The translations under genes were made by a program, and so were the position numbers. This document shows, in pieces, positions 1-5,955 of a DNA stretch of 9,401 nucleotides. The notes below the pieces were generated by a model. The model was not told where the DNA came from. It ran no database searches and worked only from the letters and a program-made list of their open reading frames with translations. Source of the DNA: Kiritimatiellia bacterium (GTDB lineage: Bacteria; Verrucomicrobiota; Kiritimatiellia; CAIQIC01; Lenti-01); contig JAHDSS010000599.1 of assembly GCA_018432565.1 (NCBI GenBank), positions 1-9,401 on the forward strand, read 5' to 3'. Numbering within the stretch: the stretch's first letter is position 1; each line of letters opens with the position of its first letter.

Positions 1-525
1 CCACAGCGTCGTCCACCAGCCCGCCCCCAGGTCCTGCGCCGCCTCGATGATCGCGAAATCGAAGTCCTGCAGCCGCGCCAGCACCGTCATCGCCACGTAC
101 GACAGGCAGAACGTCACGTGCGCAATGAAGATCGTCGCCAGCCCCAGCTGCACGTTGACCGCCACGAAAAACAGCAGCAGGCTCAGCCCCATCAGGATTT
201 CCGGCAGCACCAGCGGCATGTAGATCAGGCTGTAGTGCAGCTTCTGCAGCCGGCTGCCCCCGTAGCGGTGCAGAGCAAACGCCGCCGACGTCCCCAGCAC
301 CATCGAGGCCAGCGTCGCCGTTCCCGCGATGATCAGCGTGTTCGTCAGCGCATGCCAGATGCTCGGCTCGTTCAGCAGCTGCCGGTACCATTTCAGCGAC
401 GTCGTCTCCCACGCCCCCCCGAAGCGCGCCGAATTGAACGACTGGATCACCAGGATCGCGATCGGCAGGTAGAAGAAGACCAGCACGGCCCACGTCACCA
501 CCATCGGCAGGCGGCTGGGCTTCAT
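1..525 (-). CDS. potC: PotC-type polyamine ABC transporter permease (partial, 3' end outside window)
   Basis: Inner-membrane permease of a spermidine/putrescine-type importer, pairing with PotB and powered by PotA. Translating the minus strand from the ATG at 525 gives 175 residues with no stop before the window edge. They show an N-terminal membrane segment (about residues 8-28), further hydrophobic segments near 60-82, 98-122 and 127-150, and the permease EAA loop starting EAAQDLGAGWW (residues 161-171), which docks on the ATPase. The stretch MPLVLPEILMGLSLLL and the following HVTFCLSYVA are typical of PotC rather than PotB. The ATG overlaps the potB stop as ATGA, and a GGAGGAG ribosome site lies at 531-537, five bases upstream, so the start is well supported. 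potD, if present, should follow beyond the left edge. Family is certain; the exact substrate (putrescine, spermidine or a related solute) is inferred. Confidence 0.93.
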   Translation of the reverse strand, partial: MKPSRLPMVVTWAVLVFFYLPIAILVIQSFNSARFGGAWETTSLKWYRQLLNEPSIWHALTNTLIIAGTATLASMVLGTSAAFALHRYGGSRLQKLHYSLIYMPLVLPEILMGLSLLLFFVAVNVQLGLATIFIAHVTFCLSYVAMTVLARLQDFDFAIIEAAQDLGAGWWTTLW

Positions 526-1400
526 ACGCCCTCCTCCCGCAGCGCGTCCCGCGGACTCTCCCGCCGCCTCAGGCTCGCAATCGCCAGCAGCGGCGCCAGC
601 ACCGCCACCGCCAGAATCGCCGACAGCCCCGCCGCGTGCGGCAGGTTCCGGTCCACGAACGTCCGCTGCGCGATCTTGTTGCCCACCATCTCGCTCGTCG
701 GCCCCCCCACGATGTCCGGAATCACGTACGACCCCAGCGACGGAATGAACACCATCAGAAACGCCGTCAGCAGCCCCACCCGGATCCCCGGCAGGAACAC
801 CGACCGGAACGCCCGGAACGACGACGCCCCCAGGTCTTTCGCCGCCTCGATCAGCCGGAAATCGAATTTCTCCGCCGCCGCGTAGATCGGCAGGATCGCG
901 AACGGCAGCTCGGTATAGACCATCACCAGCAGCACCGCGTTCTCGTTGTACAGCAGCATCGCGTCCGGCCCCGCCAGCCCCAGCCATACCAGCGCCTGCT
1001 TCAGCATCCCCTCCGGATGCAGCAGCACCTTCCACGCGAAGATCCGCACCAGCGAGCTCGTCCAGAACGGCAGCACCACCAGCAGCAGCAGCCACCGCCG
1101 CCACGCCGCACCCGCCCGCGCCATGTAGTACGCCATCGGCGTCGCCAGCAGGATGCACCCCCCCGTCGCCAGCATGCTCAGCCGGATCGTCCGCCAGAGG
1201 ATCGCCGGATAGTTCGGATTTCCCAGCGTCCGCAGCGTGTCCAGCGTCCACCCCTCCCCGATTCCCCCGAACGGCGTCGCCGGCTTGAACGTGATCGCAA
1301 ACACCAGCACCGTCGGCACCAGGAACAGCACCCCCAGCCAGACGAACGACGGCAGCGTCACCAGCCACTCCGCCAGGCGCGTCCGGGCCCCCGCCTTCAT
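522..1400 (-). CDS. potB: PotB-type polyamine ABC transporter permease
   Basis: Inner-membrane permease of the same importer, 292 aa, close to the family's usual length. About six hydrophobic segments are visible (roughly residues 15-37, 70-95, 103-125, 152-175, 206-228, 257-277). The EAA loop begins EAAKDLGASSFRAFRSVFLP at residue 185. The motif GSYVIPDIVGGP (223-234) is characteristic of PotB-family permeases. The frame stays open upstream to 1523, but that extension would overlap potA by more than 120 bases and is Ala/Gly-rich low-complexity sequence. I therefore start at the ATG at 1400, which overlaps the potA stop as ATGA and precedes the first membrane helix. Translation is probably coupled to potA, because no strong ribosome site is close by. 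Family assignment is firm; substrate is inferred from the family. Confidence 0.94.
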   Translation of the reverse strand: MKAGARTRLAEWLVTLPSFVWLGVLFLVPTVLVFAITFKPATPFGGIGEGWTLDTLRTLGNPNYPAILWRTIRLSMLATGGCILLATPMAYYMARAGAAWRRWLLLLVVLPFWTSSLVRIFAWKVLLHPEGMLKQALVWLGLAGPDAMLLYNENAVLLVMVYTELPFAILPIYAAAEKFDFRLIEAAKDLGASSFRAFRSVFLPGIRVGLLTAFLMVFIPSLGSYVIPDIVGGPTSEMVGNKIAQRTFVDRNLPHAAGLSAILAVAVLAPLLAIASLRRRESPRDALREEGV

Positions 1401-2614
1401 GACGCGCCCGCCCCCGGCTCCGATGTCTCCCCCACCTCCTCCGGCGGCGGCTGCAGCAGCGCCTCGTCCTGCTCGCTGTACTTCTCCAGCATGAACCCGT
1501 CGTCCGCGTGCCAGCTCAGCCACACCCGCTCATTCCAGCGGATCGGCTTCTCGTCCAGCAGATACCGGCTGTGCTGCCGGATCACCGAGATCCGGTAGTC
1601 CCCCACCCGCACCCAGTACTTCGTCTGCGACCCCAGGTAGATCACATCCTCCACCCCCCCCTCCAGGATGTTCAGGTGCGGCCGCCCCTCCGGTTTCTCC
1701 CGCGAAATCCGGAACTTCTCCGGCCGGATGCTCAGAAACACGTGCTCCCCCTGCCGGATCTGCTTGTCGTTGAAACACTCCAGGTCCGGAAAATCCTCGA
1801 TCTTCAGCCGGCTGTAGTCCCGGTCCACCGCCACCGACAGAAACCCGTCCAGCACCGTGTGCTTCTCCAGCGGCTCCGCCACCACCCCGTCGAAGAAATT
1901 CGTGTCCCCGATGAACGCCGCCACGAAGCTCGACCGCGGCGCTTCGTAGATCTCCGCCGGCGTTCCCAGCTGCTCGATCTTTCCTGCCTGCATCACCGCG
2001 ATCCGGTCCGACAGACTCATCGCCTCGCCCTGGTCGTGCGTCACATACAGAAACGTGATGCCCACCTCGTCGTGGATCAGATCCAGCTCGATCAGCATCC
2101 GCTGGCGCAGCTTCAGGTCCAGCGCCGCCAGCGGCTCGTCCAGCAGCAGCACTCTCGGCTTGTTCACCAGCGCCCGCGCAATCGCCACCCGCTGCTTCTG
2201 CCCCCCCGAAATCTGGTCGGGCTTCTTCCACGCCTGATCCTCCATCTGGATCAGCGCCAGCATCGCCTCAACCTCGGACTGGATCTCTTTCTTCGGCCGC
2301 TTCGCCACCTTCAGCCCGAACGCGATGTTGTCCCATACCGACAGGTGCGGAAACAGCGCATAGCTCTGGAAAATCGTATTGACCTTGCGCTCGTACGGCG
2401 GCAGGTCCGTCACGTCCTCGCCCCCCAGCAGCACCCGGCCCGTGTCCGGCTGCTCAAACCCCGCCAGGATCCGCAGCAGCGTCGTCTTGCCGCAGCCGCT
2501 CGGCCCCAGCAGCGAGAAAAATTCGCCCTGCTTCACCGACAGCGACACGTGATCCACCGCCTTCACCGCCCCGTAGTGCTTGGACACGTCCTCGAACTGC
2601 AAAAAATCACTCAC
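1397..2614 (-). CDS. potA: PotA-type polyamine ABC transporter ATP-binding protein
   Basis: ATPase subunit that drives import through PotB and PotC, 405 aa (E. coli PotA is about 380). The nucleotide-binding domain is complete: Walker A GPSGCGKT (residues 37-44), Q-loop Gln83, signature SGGQK (136-140), Walker B VLLLDEP (155-161), D-loop ALD (164-166) and switch His193 in VTHD. A C-terminal TOBE-type domain follows (about 250-375), with the typical phrase FLSIRPEKFRIS. The last ~30 residues are acidic and Gly/Pro-rich and look like a species-specific tail. The start is a GTG at 2614, giving the N-terminus SDFLQFEDVSKHYG expected for the family. AAGGG lies about 11 bases upstream, a long spacing. 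It is the first gene of a minus-strand operon with potB and potC, divergent from the exported-protein gene at 2800. Confidence 0.95.
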   Translation of the reverse strand: MSDFLQFEDVSKHYGAVKAVDHVSLSVKQGEFFSLLGPSGCGKTTLLRILAGFEQPDTGRVLLGGEDVTDLPPYERKVNTIFQSYALFPHLSVWDNIAFGLKVAKRPKKEIQSEVEAMLALIQMEDQAWKKPDQISGGQKQRVAIARALVNKPRVLLLDEPLAALDLKLRQRMLIELDLIHDEVGITFLYVTHDQGEAMSLSDRIAVMQAGKIEQLGTPAEIYEAPRSSFVAAFIGDTNFFDGVVAEPLEKHTVLDGFLSVAVDRDYSRLKIEDFPDLECFNDKQIRQGEHVFLSIRPEKFRISREKPEGRPHLNILEGGVEDVIYLGSQTKYWVRVGDYRISVIRQHSRYLLDEKPIRWNERVWLSWHADDGFMLEKYSEQDEALLQPPPEEVGETSEPGAGAS

Positions 2615-2669
2615 GTCCCGCTGCGCCCTTTTCTCCGGTATCCGCCCGCTCCTGCCTCAATCGTCGCGC

Positions 2670-2698
2670 ATTATGCCCCCCCCGTTCCCCCGGCGCAA
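2670..2698 (-). promoter_or_regulatory. Possible potABC promoter
   Basis: Read on the minus strand, a CATAAT box (2670-2675, one mismatch to TATAAT) lies 17 bp downstream of TTGCGC (2693-2698, a poor -35 match at three of six). The predicted transcript would start near 2663 and leave about 50 bases of leader before the potA GTG. The spacer includes a run of eight Cs on the plus strand. The -10 is good and the -35 weak, so this is only a candidate. Confidence 0.35.
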
Positions 2699-2724
2699 AA
2701 CTTTTCCGCGCCGCCATCCCGCGT

Positions 2725-2752
2725 TTGACTTGCCGCCCCGGTTCGGCATTAT
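2725..2752 (+). promoter_or_regulatory. Likely promoter of the exported NTF2-like protein gene
   Basis: TTGACT (2725-2730, five of six to TTGACA) is followed after 16 bp by CATTAT (2747-2752, four of six to TATAAT). Transcription would start near 2759, just before the ribosome site at 2787 and the ATG at 2800. It lies back to back with the possible potABC promoter inside the 185-bp divergent region. Confidence 0.5.
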
Positions 2753-2786
2753 GAAGGCACTGCATGTCAACCCCCGCCGATGCCCC

Positions 2787-2790
2787 GGAG
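2787..2790 (+). promoter_or_regulatory. Ribosome binding site deciding the start at 2800
   Basis: GGAG lies nine bases before the ATG at 2800. The upstream in-frame ATG at 2764 has no such site, and it would place 12 non-hydrophobic residues ahead of a clean signal peptide. The start at 2800 is therefore preferred. Confidence 0.6.
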
Positions 2791-2799
2791 ACCCCGCCC

Positions 2800-3873
2800 A
2801 TGAGAAAACTCCTCTGCCTGCTCTGCCTCGCCTGGTCCTGCCAGGCCGCCCTCGCCGACCCCGGCGCCGATCTGCCCCCCGTCTTCTCCCCCCAGCCCCC
2901 CGAACCCGCCGCCGCTTCCCTCGTCGAATCCTATCTGTCCCTCCTCGCCCAGGGCGACCTGCCCGCCGCCCTCGCCCTCCACGATCTCCGCGGCATGCGC
3001 CAGTACCTCCTCGACCGACGCCTCGACGACCTGAAGTCCAACAACCCCGAACTCACCGCCGAAGATCTCGAGGAACTGTCCGCCCAGATCCAGGTCCAGG
3101 ACCTCGATCCCGCCCGCCTCCGGGCCATCCTGACGCAGGTCCTCGAGGAAGCCGACTACTCCGGCATGACCTGGAGCATCCGCGGCTACGCTCCCGCCCC
3201 CGACGACCTCCCCGGTTTCCTCGTCCGCATCGAAGGCCGCTCCGCCGCCGGCCGCGAAAAACCCCTCCTCGTCGGCCTCGTCAAGCTCGGCGACGACTGG
3301 CGCATCTCTCCCGCCGTGATCGAAGAACTCATGAGCCGCCGCCCCGTCCTCCGCGTCGGACCCACCGTCGCCCCGCCCCCCGAAGTCAATGCCCTCGTGG
3401 ACGGCTTCTGGACTTCGTTCCAATCCGGGGAACTCGATCAGGCCTATGCCGGCATGAGCGCCGAATTCCGCGCCCGCACCCCCCTCCTCGGATTTCTGAC
3501 CCGCGCCCAGGCCTTCCTGGAAAAAGCCGGCCTCCCCTCGCGCTGGTCCTTCGTCCGCGCCATCGAAACCCAGCCCGGCCTCCTGTTCGTCGGCGTTCAG
3601 GTCCAGGGCTCCAAGGCCCCCCAGGCCACCCTCATGGTCTTCCGCAAAACCGGCCTGACCTGGATCATCGAAGACGTTCAGTTCGACATGCCCCGCCCCG
3701 GCGCTCCCGGCGCCACCCCGCCGCCTCCGCTGTCCCGGCCCGACCTCCGCCCCGATCTCGCCCCCGACCTCTCCCCCGCACCGGCGGACCGCACGCCCGC
3801 CGCTCCGGAGTCCGCCCCGCCCCCCTCCGGCCCCGCCTCCCCCGACGGGCCCGACCGCCCCCTCGCCGACTGA
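2800..3873 (+). CDS. Exported protein of unknown function with two NTF2-like halves
   Basis: 357 aa from the ATG at 2800. The N-terminus MRKLLCLLCLAWSCQAALAD is a signal peptide with likely cleavage after ALA (residue 19). Cys14 lies in AWSC, a poor lipobox, so I favour a soluble periplasmic or secreted product. Two similar segments follow. The first begins LVESYLSLLAQGDLPAALAL (41-60) and ends LLVGLVKLGDDWRIS (156-170). The second begins LVDGFWTSFQSGELDQAYAG (199-218) and ends TLMVFRKTGLTWIIEDVQF (277-295). Each has an opening helix with a G(D/E)L turn and a closing beta strand with a Gly and Trp, as in NTF2-like/SnoaL-type cone domains, so the protein looks like an internal duplication. Residues 299-357 are a Pro/Ala/Asp-rich, probably disordered tail with short PDL repeats. 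The real function is unknown. It is the only plus-strand gene in the left 8 kb and converges on maf. Confidence 0.75.
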   Translation: MRKLLCLLCLAWSCQAALADPGADLPPVFSPQPPEPAAASLVESYLSLLAQGDLPAALALHDLRGMRQYLLDRRLDDLKSNNPELTAEDLEELSAQIQVQDLDPARLRAILTQVLEEADYSGMTWSIRGYAPAPDDLPGFLVRIEGRSAAGREKPLLVGLVKLGDDWRISPAVIEELMSRRPVLRVGPTVAPPPEVNALVDGFWTSFQSGELDQAYAGMSAEFRARTPLLGFLTRAQAFLEKAGLPSRWSFVRAIETQPGLLFVGVQVQGSKAPQATLMVFRKTGLTWIIEDVQFDMPRPGAPGATPPPPLSRPDLRPDLAPDLSPAPADRTPAAPESAPPPSGPASPDGPDRPLAD

Positions 3874-3875
3874 TC

Positions 3876-3898
3876 CCACATGGGGCCAGGCCTTGTGG
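3876..3898. terminator. Weak hairpin between convergent genes
   Basis: In the 30-bp gap between the convergent stops at 3873 and 3904, CCACA (3876-3880) can pair with TGTGG (3894-3898), with a T-T mismatch and two more G-C pairs inside. There is no T-run on either side, so it is not a standard intrinsic terminator. It could serve both genes as a weak bidirectional stop. The same bases contain GGGGCCAGGCCTTG, which resembles 5592-5605. Confidence 0.25.
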
Positions 3899-3903
3899 AA
3901 GGC

Positions 3904-4536
3904 TTATGCGCCGGCCGGGCCGTGGAATGTCGGCTTCACGCCGAACTCCGCCGACAGCGTCTCTTCCAGCTCCGTCAGCGGCAGGCCCACCACGTTCGTG
4001 TACGACCCGGCAATCCGCCGGATCATGTAGGCCGCCCGCCCCTGGATCGCATACGCCCCCGCCTTGTCCATCGGCTCCCCGCTGGCGAGGTACGCCTCGA
4101 TCTCCTCGTCCGGCAGCGCCTTGAACTCCACGTCCGTCGTCACCGCGAACGACCGCACCTTCTCCTCGCCGTCCGCTCCACGCCCGCGCACGCACACTCC
4201 CGTAATCACCTGGTGCACCTGCCCGCTCAGCGCCCTAAGCATTTCCCGCGCGCCCTCCGCGCCCGCCGGCTTCTCCATGATCCGCCCCCGCAGCACCACC
4301 ACCGTGTCCGCCGCCACCACCACCGCCCGCGGCGACACCCGCCCTGAAACGTCCGCCGACTTCTCCAGCGCATTGCGCCGCACGTACGCCTCCGGCGTCT
4401 CCCCGGCGCGCGGCTTTTCCTCCGTTTGCGGCGTCACCGCCTCGAAGTCGTAGCCCAGCTGATGCAGATAGCCGCGCCGCCTAGGGCTGGCGCTCGCCAG
4501 CACCAGGTGCCGGCTGCCGGATGGCAAGGGGTCCAT
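3904..4536 (-). CDS. maf: Maf/YhdE-family nucleoside triphosphate pyrophosphatase
   Basis: Cytoplasmic pyrophosphatase, 210 aa, the usual family length. Maf proteins hydrolyse dTTP, UTP or modified pyrimidine triphosphates to the monophosphate, cleaning the nucleotide pool; some members are linked to septum control. Visible motifs are LASASPRR (residues 13-20, the phosphate-binding N-terminus), TEEKP (38-42), NALEK (55-59), the ADTVV strand with catalytic-type Asp77, MEKP with Lys89, GEPMDKAGAYAIQG (153-166) and GSYTNVVGLPL (177-187). The GAYAIQG form points to the YhdE (dTTP/UTP) branch rather than YceF. The ATG at 4536 has GGAGA at 4543-4547, six bases upstream. The first 56 bases overlap the 3' end of the upstream gene on the same strand, so it is probably last in an operon with nifU, nifS and the TIM-barrel-like gene. 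Specificity within the family is inferred. Confidence 0.93.
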   Translation of the reverse strand: MDPLPSGSRHLVLASASPRRRGYLHQLGYDFEAVTPQTEEKPRAGETPEAYVRRNALEKSADVSGRVSPRAVVVAADTVVVLRGRIMEKPAGAEGAREMLRALSGQVHQVITGVCVRGRGADGEEKVRSFAVTTDVEFKALPDEEIEAYLASGEPMDKAGAYAIQGRAAYMIRRIAGSYTNVVGLPLTELEETLSAEFGVKPTFHGPAGA

Positions 4537-5728
4537 GCGTTTTCTCCGATCCTCCGGTCCACCACCGGAACAGTTTCTCCGTCAGTGCACCCATCGCACC
4601 ATAGCGCACCGACCGCAGCGGCGTCCAGCGGGCCGCGCCCGAGCGGGGAACCGCCCGGCGCGCCGCCTTCAGCCAGTTTTCCACCCCCGCCACCGAGGTT
4701 GCCGCCCCGTCCAGCGCATACAGGTTGACCCGCCGCACCCCGCAGCCCAGCACCACCCCCACCGCCTCCTCCAGATCGTACACGCTGCGCATGCCCCGCA
4801 GATAGGCCATGAATTCCTCCTCCCCGCCGAACAGCGCCGCCCGCTCCGCGTTCTCCGGAATCCCGTCATAGTCGCCCAGCAGCCCCACGTCCAGCGCCGC
4901 CCGCTCCCCGTACAGCCGCCGCGCCAGCGACGCGTACCGGTTCAGCATCGCCACGTAGTCCAGCGCGCTCGCCCCGTAGCGGTAGGTAATGAACGACAGC
5001 GCATCCCACCCCACCGCGCTCACCGGCGCATTCAATCCGTCCTCCAGCGCCACGTTCCCCCGCGACTGCGCATCCAGAAACGCCCGGTTCGCCGCCCCGT
5101 CCACCGCATACCCCCGCCCCCGCAGCTCCGCGATCAGCGCGTTGATCTCCGCCGTGTCCCGCTCAAACGCCTCCGCGTCCAGCTCCCGGCGCACAATCCC
5201 CGCCAGTTTCTTCAGGTTCCCGCGCCGCGCCGCCGCAAACAGCTCCGCCCCCAGCAGCGGCGACGGCTCGCAGTCGAACACAAACGCCCGCACCTTCAAG
5301 TGATGCTTCTCGAAAAAGTCCGCCGCCCGCCGCGCCAGGTTCCGCACCGACGCGACGCTCGCCTGCCCCACGTACAGATGCTCCTCGTACGGCAGCAGCA
5401 GCCACGCATCCACCCCCACCCCCGCCTGCTCCGCCGCCCGCAGCAGCCGCGGAAAATCCGGATCGCCGAAGCTCTCCCGCTCCACGTGCAGGATCAACTC
5501 GCAGTCATACTCCGCCAGCGCCGGCAGATACCCCTCCACCTCCGCATACGGCATGAACTCGCACCACATCCCCAGCCGCTCGATCCCAGCAGGGGTCAGG
5601 CCTTGACGTTTGCCATCCGTCCTTTCCGCCCGCGCCACCGCGACGAACATCAGGACCGGCAGCGCGGTTTTCCACAATGTGGAAATGTTTTTTCCATACT
5701 GTGGAAAATTCCCGAAAAAGTTTTCCAT
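4481..5728 (-). CDS. Secreted protein of unknown function, probably a TIM-barrel fold
   Basis: I do not recognise a named family. From the ATG at 5728 it has 415 aa. Residues 19-34 (WKTALPVLMFVAVARA) form a signal-peptide core with likely cleavage after ARA, so export is expected. The mature part shows repeated beta strand plus helix units: MWCEFMP (54-60), CELILHVER (76-84), VDAWLLLPYEEHLYVG (106-121), VRAFVFDCEPSP (146-157), ISAVGWDALSF-like strand (236-246), LDVGLLGDYDGI (279-290) and VVLGCGVRRVNLYALDG (325-341). This pattern and acidic strand ends such as FDCEP suggest a TIM barrel of glycoside-hydrolase type, but no catalytic pair can be assigned. The start is uncertain: ATG at 5728, TTG at 5677 and ATG at 5650 all lie in or beside the repeat cluster, and the frame is open to an ATG at 5959 that overlaps the nifS stop as ATGA. 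None of these has a good ribosome site. The TAG at 4481 lies 56 bases inside maf. Confidence 0.7.
   Translation of the reverse strand: MENFFGNFPQYGKNISTLWKTALPVLMFVAVARAERTDGKRQGLTPAGIERLGMWCEFMPYAEVEGYLPALAEYDCELILHVERESFGDPDFPRLLRAAEQAGVGVDAWLLLPYEEHLYVGQASVASVRNLARRAADFFEKHHLKVRAFVFDCEPSPLLGAELFAAARRGNLKKLAGIVRRELDAEAFERDTAEINALIAELRGRGYAVDGAANRAFLDAQSRGNVALEDGLNAPVSAVGWDALSFITYRYGASALDYVAMLNRYASLARRLYGERAALDVGLLGDYDGIPENAERAALFGGEEEFMAYLRGMRSVYDLEEAVGVVLGCGVRRVNLYALDGAATSVAGVENWLKAARRAVPRSGAARWTPLRSVRYGAMGALTEKLFRWWTGGSEKTHGPLAIRQPAPGAGERQP
5592..5607 (+). repeat. GGGGTCAGGCCTTGAC element, REP-like
   Basis: The 16-base string GGGGTCAGGCCTTGAC lies in the early coding part of the TIM-barrel-like gene, just after the signal peptide, where it encodes QGLTP on the minus strand. 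A 13-of-14 match, GGGGCCAGGCCTTG, occurs at 3882-3895 next to the end of maf. From memory, very similar GGGGTCAGG(T/C)CTTGAC strings are dispersed in many genomes beside REP-associated tyrosine transposases. That link is not shown in this window. Confidence 0.4.
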
Positions 5729-5740
5729 AGCGTGGAAAAC
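5668..5740. repeat. Palindromic repeat cluster A (three units)
   Basis: Three near-identical palindromes lie in a row. Unit 1 is TTTCCACA-A-TGTGGAAA (5669-5685, perfect). Unit 2 is TTTTCCATA-C-TGTGGAAAA (5690-5708, one T:G mismatch per arm pair). Unit 3 is GTTTTCCA-5 nt-TGGAAAAC (5720-5740, perfect 8-bp arms). Centres are at 5677, 5699 and 5730, spaced 22 and 31 bp, close to two and three helical turns. The stretch 5669-5712 recurs at 5857-5900 with 38 of 44 bases identical. On the minus strand the units stay open in frame with the TIM-barrel-like gene and encode phrases such as VFHAMEN, FPQYGKN and STLWKT. Confidence 0.9.
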
Positions 5741-5853
5741 AGCCGAGTGCCGAGTCCGAGACGCAAGGCGACGGACGAACGCGAGGTCTATAGCGCTTCG
5801 CCGCAGGCGAAGCGAGCGAGAGAGTACAGCGAACGGAGCGGCAAGATGGCCGA
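5741..5853. repeat. GC-rich spacer module with a perfect hairpin
   Basis: The 113 bases between the two palindrome clusters hold no recognisable gene. At 5794-5814, CGCTTCGCC and GGCGAAGCG form a perfect 9-bp stem with the loop GCA. The surroundings are rich in CGAG/GCGA/CGAA words (for example GAACGCGAG, CGAGCGAGAG, GCGAACGGAGCG), giving a repetitive texture unlike the C-rich coding sequence on either side. It looks like the core of a composite repeat whose ends are the palindrome clusters. The absence of a T-run argues against a terminator for nifS, though the stem could stabilise or stop transcripts. Confidence 0.65.
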
Positions 5854-5900
5854 TTTTTTCCACAGTGTGGAAACATTTTTTCCACAGCGTGGAAAATTCC
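5854..5900. repeat. Palindromic repeat cluster B (two units)
   Basis: Unit 4 is TTTCCACA-G-TGTGGAAA (5857-5873, a perfect 17-bp palindrome). Unit 5 is TTTTCCACA-G-CGTGGAAAA (5878-5896, one mismatch next to the centre). Centres are at 5865 and 5887, again 22 bp apart, and both are preceded by T-runs. The pair is a 38/44 copy of units 1 and 2 in the same orientation, offset by 188 bp. It begins about 55 bases after the nifS stop. On the minus strand it encodes STLWKKCFHTVEK in frame with the downstream gene. Confidence 0.9.
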
Positions 5901-5955
5901 GAACGGGGAATGACCATCGCCTTGCCCCCCGCAAATGCCCGGATTTTCGCCGCGC

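Noticed and set aside
1401..1523. N-terminal extension of potB to 1523
   Set aside because: It would lie wholly inside potA and is Ala/Gly low complexity. The ATGA overlap at 1400 and the family N-terminus support the shorter form.
1508..2728. A 406-codon open frame on the plus strand opposite potA
   Set aside because: It is a shadow of the GC-rich potA gene. The product is almost only Arg, Pro, His, Gln and Leu with no domain pattern, while the opposite strand encodes a perfect ABC ATPase.
2800..2859. Lipoprotein signal in the exported NTF2-like protein
   Set aside because: Cys14 is preceded by A-W-S, with Trp at a position that normally takes a small residue. The ALA-D site five residues later fits ordinary signal peptidase better.
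5668..5896. CRISPR array
   Set aside because: The repeats are short palindromes with 2-12 bp gaps, not 24-40 bp repeats with unique spacers, and no cas gene is nearby.
5668..5896. Chromosomal replication origin
   Set aside because: DnaA-like words are present, but the GC skew does not change sign here and no origin-linked genes or AT-rich unwinding element are visible.
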